64,000 nucleotides of DNA from Oryza sativa Japonica Group (GCF_034140825.1 NC_089043.1:25470001-25534000); one strand, 5' to 3'. Shown: positions 1-15,880, counted from the first letter of the stretch. Made by a program: numbers and translations. The notes: a model not told the origin generated them from the letters alone.

Positions 1-1084
1 TGTAGGGAGGTTAGCGGTTGTCTCATGCCATGTAGCTTGCATCTCACATCAGTCTCGTGTGCAAATGTTTGGGTTTGTTGACCAACCAGAATAAAGCCCG
101 GCCCAGGGAACTAGCGAAAGGAAAAGTTGACGATGACTCCCTGCTTGCGTTGTCAGTTGGTTTGGAAAAGCTGACTGAGATTAAAATTCATCAAACACGC
201 TTGCATTGTTTGGTCCCCATTGTTTTTTCGAACGGCCACCCTCTTACTTGAACAGGTTTGGTCCCCATTGTTAAACTTTGCCTTCTTTGCTGCAGCAAGA
301 ATGCTCTGTTGAGGTAACGAGGATCTATTTTAGAAGCTTGTGGAGTTACACTACTGTTATAAACAACTTTTATAATATCTGATCCCCAAATAATCTAAAT
401 TCTCATCTAATTTATGAGAATAAATAGCGGTTTCTTAGAATCTCTTGCTAAAGCAGAAATCACAACCTTCTTCATCTCATCTCACAGTAAGTTCATTTTT
501 AGCTTCTTCTATTTGTCCTAAAATAAATCCATTTTTAAGTAATCATTATATCAAAATTTATAAAAGTACTAGTATAAAATAATTACATTGAGAATTGATA
601 AAGTGAAAAACAATTACATTAAGATTTATGAAATAGGGGTATTTCGGTAATACTAATCGTTTAACTCGACACGTCCATCTCCTGCAGAACAACATGAATA
701 CGTCGACCATATCACCACTGCAAACACCGTATCGAGATCACCTACGACAACGAAGCGAGACGCGACAGGGAGAGCCTACCCGCACGTTTCTTCAGCCATC
801 CAAACCGTAGCTGAAAAAACCAGACGCGGTAGGCGACCCGGACCAGTCAGCCCAGTCGGACGGACCCCCTCTCGCCTTGCCGCGACGCGACCGAGCCGAC
901 CCGAACCGAAACCGAAAAAAAAAAAGGGCAAACCCAACCCAACATAAAATCGCCCACCTCCACCTCTCGCATTCCCCTTCCTTCCTTCTCTTCCTCCTCC
1001 TCCTCCACCCCCAAATCGCCTCGACGAGCGGCGCGGCGGCGAGGGCAGGAGAGAGGCGGCGGCGGCGGCGGCGGCGGGGGCGAG
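1..1084. other. Intergenic and TFIIB upstream region
   Basis: No gene is supported here. The first 800 bases are AT-rich with scattered short open frames; one of 64 residues near the left edge matches no family I know and lacks coding character. From about 840 the sequence turns GC- and CT-rich (CCTCCTCCTCC runs near 990), as in a rice 5' leader. It ends in a CGG triplet tract at about 1055-1076, directly before the TFIIB start codon. I see no clear TATA box; a TATA-less promoter would suit a housekeeping gene, which is inference. Confidence 0.5.
1055..1076 (+). repeat. (CGG)n microsatellite in TFIIB 5' leader
   Basis: About seven uninterrupted CGG/GGC triplets lie 9-30 bases upstream of the TFIIB ATG. 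Such trinucleotide tracts are common in rice 5' leaders and are often length-polymorphic. Confidence 0.85.
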
Positions 1085-3813
1085 ATGAGCGACTCGTTCT
1101 GCCCGGACTGCAAGAAGCACACGGAGGTGGCGTTCGACCACTCGGCGGGGGACACAGTGTGCACGGAGTGCGGCCTCGTCCTGGAGGCGCACTCCGTCGA
1201 CGAGACCTCCGAGTGGCGGACGTTCGCCAACGAGTCCAGCGACAACGACCCCGTCCGTGTCGGCGGCCCGACCAACCCGCTCCTCACCGACGGCGGCCTC
1301 TCCACCGTCATCGCCAAGCCCAACGGCGCCCAGGGGGAGTTCCTCTCCTCCTCCCTCGGCAGGTGGCAGAACCGCGGCTCCAACCCCGACCGCTCCCTCA
1401 TCCTCGCCTTCCGCACCATCGCCAACATGGCCGACAGGTCCCTCCTCTTTCTCCAATCTTCTCCCCTTCCGCCACCATCACGGCTTAGTTTTTTACGGGC
1501 TCGATTCGATCGAGACATGAGGATGTGCCTGCGGCTTGCCCTTGATTTATCTCGTATGTTGAAATGAATCACTTGATCGTGCGGAGCCCCTGCCCTGATT
1601 TGGGTTTGCGGGGGAGCGGATTTAGGAGTTGAGGAGTGTGATGGGGCTTTTGGAGTAATGGGGATCTTTCTTTTGCAGCTATGCCTGCCATGTTTGTAGG
1701 TTTGGAACGTGTGATTCTCGTGTGAAGTTCTAGAGCGGTTCATATATCCAGTAGATTTACTGATGCATCTCTGGTTACGCTTGGGATCTATGTGTGGGGA
1801 AGGACTCTTCGTTGATAGATTTCTGAATTTGGGATAATGCGATAAATATCATCAGATTGTAAAAAGTGTAAAAGGAATTTCGGGGCGTATAATTAACTTT
1901 GTGCACCACCAAATGCTCATCTCATGTAGTTGTATTAGTATTATGTACCTTGGGAGCAATGATAAATCTACTACAAAAGGTGTGTAGCACCAGTTGCTTG
2001 AGGCATGTGAGGTAGCCATTTAGCTTCCTAGCAAGCTAGAACTAGTGAAATGTTACTTTTTGGCATGAGGCATGTGCAATTGCAATAGCCTCTTCTACTA
2101 GTGGATCTATAGGAAGGGAAACTTCGATGAAGAAAAACGATGTTAGGTTTATTTGGTTTGATTGAAGGAGATGCAGAAACACGATGATTTACTGCTATGG
2201 CAGTTTAGATATTTTTCTTATCACAGGATTTCTGCAATACTCTGACATGATATCTCTAATCTCATCTCCAGGTTAGGTCTTGTGGCTACAATCAAGGTAA
2301 ACATTCTGACTGTTACTTTCCATGATATATTGGGTGAACTACCCCTATTTTTTCAAAGTTGCGCTTGCTTGGCAGTGTACATACTTGATAGTATAATGCC
2401 TGCATGCACACAACAGACTTGAAAGTTTATATAAAATTCATCAGGCTGCTTCCATGCTGCACGATTCCATGTTATGTGGCATGACTTGTTTACTCTATAG
2501 TCAGCTTTTGGAAATATTAACCGCTGCTTCTTTGGACATATTTCATTTGCTACGAACAGTAACACGATGCTGGTTGCTTGTAGCTGTATAATGACTGTGT
2601 TGTCTTTTCTTTCTGAAGGACCGAGCCAATGAAATATATAAGAAGGTGGAAGATCTCAAGTCTATCAGGGGAAGAAATCAAGATGCCATATTAGCTGCCT
2701 GTTTGTATATTGCTTGTAGACAAGAGGATCGGCCTAGAACTGTAAAAGGTACAGTTTGTTCTTTGCTGAATGCATTTATCTGAATGCGTTCTGAATGCAT
2801 TTATCTGATGCGTTCTTGTTTGATGTGATGGCTTATTGCAGAAATATGTTCGGTCGCTAATGGAGCAACAAAGAAAGAGATAGGCCGAGCAAAGGAATTT
2901 ATCGTGAAGCAACTGGAAGTTGAAATGGGTCAATCTATGGAGATGGGAACCATCCATGCTGGAGATTTCCTGGTCTGTAGTTTGCCATGTATTCTAATGA
3001 GTCCTTGTCTGAATTGATTGAGTGAACTCTTGAATAAACTGATAAAACCTGCAGAGGCGTTTCTGTTCAACTCTTGGGATGAACAATCAAGCTGTTAAAG
3101 CAGCCCAGGAAGCAGTTCAGCGTTCAGAGGAACTTGATATAAGGTTTGACATTTTGGATTCATTATGAACCATTCTGATGATCAATAGATCCTTTGTCAT
3201 GGAAGTTATTTTATCCGTTTTAGCTTCAGTGTTTATCACCTCTAAATCACTGATGCTTAGATCAATGCATTGACTAGAGGAACTAATCAGATAAACGAGT
3301 TGCAAATACAGCTATCAGCAAATCTATATTCTTAAAGCAAGTAGCATACATATCCTGTACAGTCCATACATACAACCTCATTATCCCCATTTATGTATTG
3401 GGAAGGGGCAGGGCTGCAGGAGAGCTAGTTTTTGACTATTAGACACAAACTTTCCTTATTAGTCAAATTCCAAGTGTGCATCATGACTTATTATATTCAC
3501 ACCTCCGTGCAAACCTATGCTGTGCAGGAGGAGTCCTATTTCCATTGCGGCTGCTGTCATTTACATGATAACCCAACTCTCAGATGATAAGAAGCCTCTG
3601 AAAGGTTTGGAACACAGACCCGTTCTATGTTTAACTTGCAACTGTTTAACTCGTTAATAACACCGTGAAAATGTTGCAGACATATCCTTGGCTACTGGTG
3701 TGGCAGAAGGTACCATCAGAAATTCATACAAGGATCTGTATCCCTATGCTTCAAGGCTCATCCCAAACACCTATGCCAAGGAGGAAGACCTGAAGAATCT
3801 GTGCACACCATAG
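1085..3813 (+). CDS. TFIIB: Transcription initiation factor IIB (TFIIB)
   Basis: General RNA polymerase II factor that bridges TBP-bound promoter DNA and polymerase in the nucleus. Seven exons fit: 1085-1437, 2272-2296, 2619-2748, 2842-2972, 3055-3143, 3528-3604 and 3680-3813, all GT-AG and in phase, giving 312 residues, the usual TFIIB length. The N-terminus has the zinc ribbon CPDC..CTEC (Cys6, Cys9, Cys26, Cys29). The B-finger/linker (EWRTFANE) follows, then two cyclin-like repeats, the first with [20 protein letters not shown] and the second with [16 protein letters not shown]. The ATG at 1085 follows a CGG-rich leader and gives the family-standard MSDSFCPDC start. Exon 2 is a 25-base microexon. 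No defect is seen. From memory this is the rice TFIIB protein. Confidence 0.96.
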
Positions 3814-5441
3814 GAAATTTTTTTCTTTTCTTTTTTGTCACATAACATGGAAATTAGATTTGCCAGAGAGGAGTAATGTTGTCCTTGGATGTGAGTTTTA
3901 CTGGCCCATGTATCACTGCACCTAATTTTATGTGCATGGACCTGTTAGAACAAAGTTATCTCGAATCGAAGCTAAGTTATATGCAAAGCTTATTTAGGAA
4001 TGGCAAAATTTCATGCATTACCTTGTGAGCAACTTTTTAAATTGTTGATTGATAACGACCAAAACCTACGGAGGAGCGATAAGTTTCACAAACTAAAATG
4101 ATCTGCACGCCACATATATAAAATTTTGCAAGTGGTATCATGTTCATGAATTGCCAGGTAGTGGTGTATTCGTATATATTTTTTTATCGGAACTGCAGAT
4201 CTTGTAGGGAAAAACAAAAGGGAAGTGAATCTTGAAAGAGCTTTGCAGTTCATGCCATACTGCCAAGGCTCGTTGCATACTGCCGAGGATCGTGCCGCAT
4301 GATCGATGCATACAAGGGAAAAAAGGAGATCCCTTCCCTCTGCGTTGGCACTTGGTAGCTCCTGTGCTGAAGCAGCGGAGCCTTTTTCTTGTCTTGTCAG
4401 CCACCAATTCTCCAAATGCAGAAATGCTGCGAGGTGCGGAGGACGCGCTCGTTGTGCCAGCCGCCCAGCGGCGCGCGCGCGCGGCGATCGACCAGCTGCG
4501 ACGCACAGAGTGCAGTGGCGCACCACGGCCGCCGTCGAGCGCGGGCGGTGGGATTTGGCAATGCCGCCCATGGCGCGGGCGTCCACCCGTTTGACGCCGA
4601 CGCGGTCGCCGTATCTTTCCTTCCCTCCCAACTTGCTGACTTGCACCTTGTTTAGATTTTGATACATGGTGTCGAGTTGTCGACCGGAGAGGGTGGAGTA
4701 TTGACAAATGTTGATGTACAGTGATGGTTCGTTTGAAAATATCATTCGAGACTCAAATGAATGAATAAAATATTGAATGGTTGATAAGTTCTTTTTAGAT
4801 AAAAAAAGCTTTCTAAGAAATACCGATAATTTTTTTACCGTGATAATATATATAATCTGTAGAAAAAGAAGGGCCCTAAGAGCGGTCAACAGTTAACACC
4901 TCTAAAAAAACAGTTGATACACACCAAACACGCAATTGCCCCCAATTCAAACGGGTGTCTTGTGCCTACGCTTAGAAATCAATCATCTAAAACTTAGCTG
5001 ACTGGATCTGGTTTTTCCACCATAAGTAGTTTAGTTACTGGGTTGTTTTTATTGTGTAAATATTGAAAACTGGTATTTTGTTGTGTGAACACTGTTCAGG
5101 CTTTCTTGCAGGGCCAGTAAGGTGTGGAGGATCAACGATCCTACGGCAACATCGATTATTATGCTCAACACCACAACATTCCTTGCCTTCCACAGATGTC
5201 GGGTAACACCACATATAGCAGCAATTTTTCACGTGTTATTGGTCACTCACTCACTAACAAATAATAGGCTCTCGTAACGCCAGCCAGGTCTATGAGAAAA
5301 AACAACACAGTGGCATCTTGCATTATTCCCTCGTGTGCCAAAACAAGCACGGTGATTGAACACGAAGTATCTCTATCAAGCAATATGGTGTGGTAGCCGT
5401 CTCGCTGCCTCTGGGTCATTTATTTCTACAGAAGGGTTACA
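3814..5441. other. Intergenic region between TFIIB and TPI 3' ends
   Basis: The two flanking genes converge. The 3' UTR of TFIIB probably runs to about 4000. A GC-rich island at about 4430-4620 keeps several frames open on both strands, but the longest minus-strand frame has no ATG at its start and no recognisable domain. I see no supported gene. The rest is AT-rich and unassigned; the 3' UTR of TPI lies at the right end. Confidence 0.5.
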
Positions 5442-8350
<2,909 letters not shown>

Positions 8351-8695
8351 TCTCTCTCTCCAATCCAACCCAACCCAATCCAATCCCCTTCGTCGCGCGC
8401 TGCGGTTGGTGAGAGCGGAGCTCGCGAGCTGAGGTGAGGTGAGGTGGTGATGATGCGGGCAGCGGCGCAGCCACCACCAACCGCGGAGGAAGGGGGAAGA
8501 GAGGGGAGAGCGACCCGTGCGGAGGTGGAGGGCCACGCGGCTTTGTATGGCCGCGCGCCCACGCGCGCCTTATCGGCCCACGGATAGGGCGCCCAGGGCC
8601 GTGGCCTCCGCCACGTCGCCTGGTATTTCCTGGGCCGGCCCGACCGCGACAGCCCAAGCAACACTCCACAAGGAATGTTCCAGAATCTCTCTTAT

Positions 8696-9030
8696 GCTTT
8701 GTTTAGTTCCTGGTCCAAAATATTTTTTAAAGTATACGGACACATATTAAATCGAACGTAGATTAATAATAAAATAAATTATAGATTTTGTCTGTAAACT
8801 GCAAAACAAATTTATTAAATCTAATTAATTCATTATTAGCAAATATTTACTGTAGCACCACATTGTCAAATCATGATGTAATTAGGCTCAAAAGATTCTT
8901 CTCGTGATTTACATGTAAACTGTATAATTGGTTTTTTTCCGATCACATTTAATGCTTATGTATGTGTCTAAATATTTGATACGACGAAAAAATTAAAAGT
9001 TTTTTAAAAAAATGAATCTAAACGCGGCCT
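8696..9030. mobile_element. MITE with GTTTAGTTC end (copy 1)
   Basis: Starts at tttgtttagttcctgg and ends near aatctaaacgcggcc. The core carries the family hallmarks: ATTAGC near TACTGTAGCAC, AATTAGGCTCAAAAGATTC, and TTTAATGCTTATGTATGTG. The same core recurs at 30019-30325, 43566-43908 and 62945-63295. It is a non-autonomous DNA element with no coding capacity. I do not assign a superfamily with confidence. Confidence 0.7.
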
Positions 9031-9131
9031 TAGCTTCCCTCCTCCGCTCCACTGACTGTAAATTGGAAGGTTTTTTAAAAAAATGAATCTAAACACGGGC
9101 TTAGCTTCCCTCCTCCGCTCCACTGACTGTA
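9001..9131. repeat. 71-bp tandem duplication (two copies)
   Basis: A 60-base block at 9001-9060 (aatgaatctaaacgcggc..ccactgactgta) is repeated at 9072-9131 with very few mismatches. It includes the right end of the adjacent MITE, so the duplication happened after that insertion. Confidence 0.85.
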
Positions 9132-9287
9132 GGCCCATGTAACTGGGGCCCACACTTCGTGACGTGACGTAACGTGACCACTCACTCTCCGTGGGGACCA
9201 GCGAGGCCCTCGCAGAGTTGCACACGTACGGGTAGAGGAGAAAATGCGCGTATCACATGACACTGACAAGTGGAGTCTAGTGTAATA

Positions 9288-9521
9288 CTTCCTCTATATT
9301 TTAATATATGACGCTGTTGATATTTTATCCAACGTTTGACCATTCGTCTTATATAAAATATTTATGTAATTATCATTTATTTTATTGTGACTTGATTCGT
9401 CATTAAATATTTTTAAAATATGATATAAATATTTTCATATTTACAAAAAAATTTAAATAAAACGAATGGTTAAACGTTGGTTGAAAAATCAATAATGTTA
9501 TATATTAAAATATGGAGAGAG
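9288..9521. mobile_element. Stowaway-like MITE
   Basis: The left end cttcctctatattttaat is the inverted match of the right end attaaaatatggagagag, flanked by TA on both sides (TA target duplication). Internal arms (ccaacgtttgaccattcgt / cgaatggttaaacgttgg) also pair, so the whole element can fold into a hairpin. Family assignment follows from ends and TA duplication. Confidence 0.75.
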
Positions 9522-10178
9522 TACTTACCCCGACGTGTCAGCCAAAAATACCTTTCATCCCGTTTATAAAAAATCCGTAGTTATAAAATCCAAAAAGCAA
9601 ATTAATATCACTATCTCCACTTCAGTCGTTTTAATCTTTTTAGTTCTAATCAAATTTATAAAAAAGTAATATTTTTACAAAAAATATAAAAATATTAATA
9701 TCCAATTTAATAAAATAAATTGATACTATAAATATTACAATAATTTTCTATAAATTTAGTTAATATTTTAAAAAATAGCTTTAATAAGGTCAAAACTACT
9801 TCAGAACGGAGGGGGTATTATTGAGAAGCTAGAAAAAAAATACAGTGTTCTAAAAAAAAAAGAAAAACAAATTCAGCCTTTATTTTCATCGGCTTCTCAG
9901 ACTCGGTCTCGACTTCAGACTAGTCTGTCTGAACGAGGTCGAGTCGGAGGAGTTGCATCGCTAGCTTAACCCGACCGCTTTTTAAATCGAAATCCCGCAG
10001 TTAAATCAGAGATTTATGCAGACAAAAGAAAAACACACACACAGCAATTACTATTCTCCAACCCAACACGCCCCCCGCACCGCCTTCCGTCCTCATAAAC
10101 GCGAGTGGGTTTAAACTCGAGTTGTTTTTTTGTTCGTTAATCCTCGCCCCCTCTTTCTCTCTAATCTCCGCCAAGGCG

Positions 10179-13100
10179 ATGGCGGATTCGAAGGGGAGCG
10201 GCGGCGCCGCCGGCGACAAGCCCGGCGCCGACGCGAGCCCCGCCACGAATCCGGCCCCGCCAGCTGCCGCCGTGGCCGTCGCCGCTGCGGCCGCGGACGC
10301 CGGAGGGGACGACGACGTGGCCGCGGCCGCGGAGGCGCGGCGGCCGTTCACGGCGCTCAGCCAGGTCGACGCCGACCTCGCCCTGGCCCGCGTGCTCCAG
10401 GAGCAGGTATATGTGGGGGAGATCTCGCGGTCGGGTGTTGTTGCTAGGGTTCCGGGACCTCTCGATTGACAATTTGACATGGTTGTTGTTTGGATCGGCT
10501 GCAGGAGCGGGCGTACATGATGCTTCGCATGGGCGGAGGCGTCGGCGAGGGCAGCGATTACGGGAGCTCGGATGCCGGGAGCTACGAGTACGACGACGAG
10601 GCCGAGGAGGACTACGAGGAGGAGCTGGAGCACCACCTCCGCGTCCACCACCACGAGCACGCCGTTGGGGAGGGTCGTGGCGAGGGAGAGCGAGATGGGG
10701 AGGGGGCTGAGGGAAGCGAGTTCGAGGAGGAGGGGTTCGACGAGGAGTATGATGAGGAGGAAGTCGAGCCAGAGCTAGACCCCGCGGAGTACGAGGACGA
10801 TGAGGCTTATGCACGAGCTCTGCAGGATGCCGAGGAGCGCGAAGTAGCCGCGCGACTTATGGCTCTCGCGGGGATCAGCGATTGTGAGTAGAAAAGGAGT
10901 GCTGTTTCTTCAGTTCATTTCACATGTTTCAGTTATTGCTGTCGATAATTTCAATTTGATATTGCTTTGTAGGGAGACCTGTGGAGCCTGTAGAGGAGCA
11001 TGCGAATGATCCACAGGTAATGGTCTATTTTTCTTGTTAGTTGGACAAATTGTGTTTGTTCTGATATGTGGGAATCCTAGAGTTGGATGAAATGATCTTG
11101 GAGTAATAACATAAATGATGATATAGTCTCCTTAATTCGTTGTTGTTGCAATAAAATTTACACCTACATTATGTATGACAACCGAAATCATATGGAATTT
11201 ACACTTGAAGTGATGAATGTGCCTTGCAACTTTCCTTGTTTCCACGCACTGTTGATAAACGATAAGACTGCCCCCAAATTCATTTTTTGGGTACCTTCCA
11301 GCATCCAAAATCCATCTTATTTTCAGTTGAACCTGGAATTCTTTTTCTTGCTCACCTTCAGTTTCATATTTGAGTGATAAACTCATGAGCATCCAAGGTT
11401 TTTATGTACTTTTTATCACATTTACAGATCATGACTTCTATAAGAAGTGTTGGTTGTTTACATCAGGTGGATTTTTAATCGTTTATACTTTAGTAGAGCT
11501 TGTACTGTCCATTAGTTGAGCAATAGTAAGACCAGAGGTGGTATGTGGTTCATGCTGTGGCTTGTCAAATTTGCATGCTGTCCTGTTTACTCCATGGATT
11601 TTGGCATGCTATATTATCTCCAATGGAAGCTGCATACTTGAACTTGGGAAAATGTCTTTTCATTTTTTCCTTACTCCATTACTCATTGATAATCAGCTTT
11701 TATGAACTGGAAAAACGTCATTTAACACGTTGATATATTTTTACCAAAACCCAGGATGCGTGGCAAGAGGTTGACCCAGATGAGTATTCTTATGAGGCAA
11801 GTTTCATTGTTATATGTTAGCCTTCTGGCACCTGGCACTGCATCAGAAGCTTTAAGATGCAATATTAATGGTTCTCTCTATATGACTTCAGGAATTAGTT
11901 GCATTGGGAGAAGCGGTTGGTACAGGACACAGAGGCCTCTCTGCTGCTACACTTGCTTCTCTACCTTCAGTAACTTACAAGGCAGAAGGTGTCCAAGATG
12001 GCAACACAGAGCAGTATGTGTGAATAATTTGTCTCATAAGTCATAACCTTACTATCTTACATTAATCACATATTAAGTCCTAATGTATCTATTGTTGTTA
12101 GATGTGTTATTTGTCGTGTGGAATTTGAGGATGGTGAATCTTTGATTGCACTCCCCTGCAAGCATTCATACCATCCTGAGTGCATAAACCAATGGCTTCA
12201 AATAAATAAGGTAAATATCATTTCCAGATCTATACAAACTACTGCCATCCTCCATCCATGTAGGCCGCTTTCTTTTCATGCTGTGATTAATGTCTATGAA
12301 GCTATCTTGTTGCGCATACTTGTGCTTGGACAGAGGGCTTTATTTGACTGCCAGGCTGCATATGTTGCTAAGTTTTGTGTCAAAGTGTGGCAACCCAAGA
12401 TTGTCTCCAAATTTATTCGCCACATTAGTGGGAAGTCTTTTTTATAGGAAATGAGTCTGTCATGTGGGTTTAAGGGCTAAGAAAATGTGATATTAGTTAT
12501 TTTTATAGTGGGCCCTAAATTTACTAGCAGGCCATATGTTAGGTTCATGGTTTATGTCTGGATAGAATTTTTGTTATTCTTGCTGTATAGGTATAGTTGT
12601 TGCCTTGTACCTTTGTTTCACCTTCAGGAAGAATAAAGGATCACTTTGGTAGACCTACTAAGTACTAGTGACATTCATTTTTGGTACAAAAATTAGGCCA
12701 TTATATTTGAAAGGTTTAGCAAATCACCAAACATGGAAAACTCACGTGCATCAGTGCATAACTAGGGAAATAGTTTTGTTGCATTTGAAAGTTCATTCCT
12801 CTTGGGTGATAATGCAGTCTTACAAAATAAATCCAATCTGCCAAAGCATTCACGCCCTTTTATTAGTTTTGGCTAAAAGATGTTTGGGTAACACTAATAG
12901 CACTGCGGATATTTTGGTCATTTGTGTTATGCAATTTAAATTCTGATAAGTTTAAGCCAACGATTTGATCATGTGAACTTGCCTCTCGTTTTTGGTTGCT
13001 TTACTGCCTGCGCACATTGATTAGCTAGGTATAGCTGTATATACTGTGATTTCATTCATATTTCTCTACCCACTACCCAGGTGCATCATGTTAGTTATTG

Positions 13101-13308
13101 TCTTACGAAGTACAGTATATGGATTATTCACATGTAGCTTTCTCTAGTTTCGAGTTGTTTACAATGTTTAACATTAGTATTGAACGTTTAAATTTTATAA
13201 ACACGATACCGGTGTGTAGTTATCAGTTGGTGACGAAATATCCTTGATGTGCAGGTTTGCCCGATGTGCAGCGCGGAAGTTTCCACATCGGACAGCAACC
13301 AGGCATGA
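10179..13308 (+). CDS. RING-H2 E3 ubiquitin ligase, BIG BROTHER-like
   Basis: Probable E3 ligase. Exons: 10179-10406, 10505-10883, 10973-11016, 11755-11796, 11892-12013, 12102-12210, 13255-13308; 325 residues. The N-terminus is Ala/Gly-rich and followed by a motif (LSQVDADLALARVLQEQERAYM) resembling the N-terminal segment of BIG BROTHER-type ligases. A strongly acidic stretch (about residues 95-185, Glu/Asp runs) follows. Then comes the SYEELVALGEAVGTGHRGLS block, and a C-terminal RING-H2: CVIC..CKHSYHPEC..INKVCPMC. In Arabidopsis, BIG BROTHER limits organ size; that role here is inference from family. The intron after exon 4 has a GC donor (GAG|GCAAGT); the protein continues correctly across it. 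The start is the ATG at 10179; upstream frame has only a non-ATG codon. Confidence 0.88.
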
Positions 13309-13726
13309 CCAATCTTTGCTGCCATTATGGGGCTTGATGGGAGCAAATAGCGGGCATCATATGGTCGCATCTTGTAATGTTGGGGAGAAGGCAGATAAAA
13401 CTTTCGGACACATGCGAGGGACCAGCACTATGATCTTTTGCGTTCTTCAGTCCTCTCCTGGCTTAGCTCCACTGTACTCTGTTTGCCCGTGCCGCTATGC
13501 TCTGCATTCCCTGTGGGGGCCTCATGGCTGTTGTATGATCCATAAATGTACAATGGTTATATTATTATATTATATATTGCTAGCCATTCTTTTACTACCT
13601 CATATAGCACTATCGTTGTAATCTTGCTTTTTGAATGACGTTTTTTTCCTCTCTTTACCTAGTCACGTACTTAAAAAGTTTTTGATCAAATGGCCTCTCA
13701 ATCATTTAAAAAGTTACTTCCTCCGT

Positions 13727-13869
13727 CCTATAATATAATGGACTTTAGAGGGATGTGATATATTCTAATACGATGAATCCGGACATAGAGCCTATTCAGA
13801 TTGATTGTAATAAAGTATGTTGTACTAAAATATGTCATATCCTTTCAAAATCATTTGGGATGTAGGGAG
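13727..13869. mobile_element. Stowaway-like MITE
   Basis: Left end cttcctccgtcctataat and right end gggatgtagggag are imperfect inverted matches, flanked by TA on each side, 143 bases long, AT-rich and non-coding. It lies about 400 bases beyond the stop of the RING gene. Confidence 0.75.
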
Positions 13870-15214
13870 TATTACATGTCCCCTTCGGATAAAAGAGATT
13901 ACTCCTGGTTTAAAATAGAAGTACCAGTATGTGGATAAGAATTTTAAAAAAGTTGGTTCATATAGCTTTGTTGCCCTTTTTCTATACAGTTAGGCCCTTT
14001 TGAAACAAAGAATTTATACATGAGTTATATAAGATTTAAATCATGTAGGAACTTTTCCTATTCGGCTCATTGAAACAGAGGATTGGGCATTTCCAAATTC
14101 AATGAAATTTCTAAGCAATGACGAGTAAATGCATGTAGATTTTGAAGAAAAGTTAGCAAAAGCTTTAACTTCATTTTTTTTCCCGAGTCTACCTTTCTTA
14201 TCCGATTCCTTTCCTATAGTCTATTTAAATGGTTGTTTCTATATTTTTCATATGTTATGCCATCCTCCAATTCTTGTAATTTGTTTTCTATTCATCCATT
14301 TCCTGAATATTGTGCTTCAAAGACCCTTAAAGTATATTGAGAAAAGTGAGTCTCGATGAGAAAGGAAATCAATGAAAAAAAAAAGGTGATAATTGGAACC
14401 AGAGGAAAATTTTGATACATTGATGTTTCTTGAAAAGAAATCATTTCCATGTTTTTTAGGTGATTGGGAAAAGAAGTGGATATAAGAACAGGATATGGAC
14501 GGTTCATTTCCAACCAATATTGGGGAAGGTGAGTTTAGGTCGGAATGGGTGGCGATGACAAAAATGTCGTGTGATTGCCACAACCAGATAGTCAGGAAGG
14601 GTATTTTCGTCCAATAAATATTTTATCTCTATACCAAACCATATGTATTTGAACATTGGAATGGTAAAGTATATCCTATCCTATCTTAAACCACCACTTT
14701 ATATGCCATAATATCCCTTCCTCTTTCCACTGTCCATCCAAATGTCACTATTGGGTTTGGGTTTGACAATTTTTATTTGCCACTGGGGACGGGGACGTTT
14801 AACAAATGAAAGCCAACAACCAACCATTTTACCATCCCCGTCTATTGGGCCTAATTGGGCCAAAGCTAATGTACCATCCCTGCCTATATAAATCCATTGC
14901 TAAACCCTAAAATGGGTAGAAGATGCCACTTCTTCCCCTCCATCCACCACCACCCCTCCGCCGCACTCTACCTAACTTTCATTCCCCTAGATCTGGTGCT
15001 CACATTCGTTCTTCTAGCACCAATATGACATCAAGAGAGCGAATCGCCGTCCTTCCAACACCATCAAGCCAATCGTTGCCATCGTCGCTACCTAACGCTA
15101 CATTCTACAGTGCCTTCCCTAGTTGTTGGTTGCCTAGATCTAGGATTTGGGACTGGGGCCTTTGCGCGGACAACGTTTAGGTGGTTGCTGATGTCGCTCC
15201 CCTTCCTCGTACAG

Positions 15215-15790
15215 GATCCAGTTTTCCTTCCCCGTGCAAGGATGGCGGCTCATCTTCCCCACTCATCAGCTAGTCGATCTATGTTGGCGGCCAAGGTATC
15301 ATTCTTCCTTATCTCGGCATGATGTGTTCTTACTTTGCTTATTTGGAATCCACATGATCTTGGGCGGGGCTAGCTTTTCCTTCTCGCACATGGATGATGA
15401 GCCCGTCTTCCCCATGCATCACCCACTAGATCTCAGTTGATGATGTTAGGATGGCAACCAAGGTATCATTCTTCCCCATGTGTGGCATGATATGTTCTTA
15501 CATGGTTGATTTGACATCCATACGATCCTATGTGGGGCTGTATTTTCCTTCTTGTACATGGATGATGGCCTTGTCTTCCGCACGCACCGACCACTAGATC
15601 TAGGTTATAAGTGCGCTGGGTTATCCGCTTATCTATATTATAAGTTGGTTCTCAGGTCTGTCCACTTGTATCCTTGATCTAGGTCGATGATGTTAGGGTA
15701 GCGGCCAAGGTATCATCCTTAACCATGTGCAGCATGATGTGTTCTTATATTACTTGTGTGATTTGGTATCCACAGGAATAAATGATCGAG
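15215..15790. repeat. Imperfect tandem repeat, unit about 170 bp
   Basis: The motif caaggtatcatTCTTcc..catgatgtgttcttac..atttggaatccacatgatc recurs starting near 15290, 15460 and 15705, with intervening blocks (cacatggatgatg, ccactagatct) also shared between the first two copies. The copies are clearly diverged and carry stops in all frames. I do not recognise the source; it may be a decayed transposon interior. Confidence 0.65.
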
Positions 15791-15880
15791 GCATAGAGGT
15801 CAAGGGTGGACATTAGCATTATTCTTTCCCTCTTGCACCTTTGCCGCCACCTTGGTGAAAAGAGCGCTTTGGGAGAAACT

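Larger units (their letters stand above)
8351..10178. other. Divergent promoter region of TPI and the RING E3 gene
   Basis: TPI leads off leftward and the RING gene rightward, so both promoters lie here. The first 250 bases are GC-rich TPI leader. The middle holds a MITE (about 8696-9030), a 71-base tandem duplication and a Stowaway-like element, listed separately. 9530-10000 is AT-rich with no recognised element. No further gene is supported. Confidence 0.5.

Noticed and set aside
57-251. 64-residue plus-strand frame at the left edge
   Set aside because: No family resemblance or splice context; ordinary chance length.
4086-4889. 267-residue minus-strand frame and several overlapping frames in a GC-rich island
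   Set aside because: The frame begins at a non-ATG codon, has no domain, and all frames are open together because of GC-rich composition at 4430-4620.
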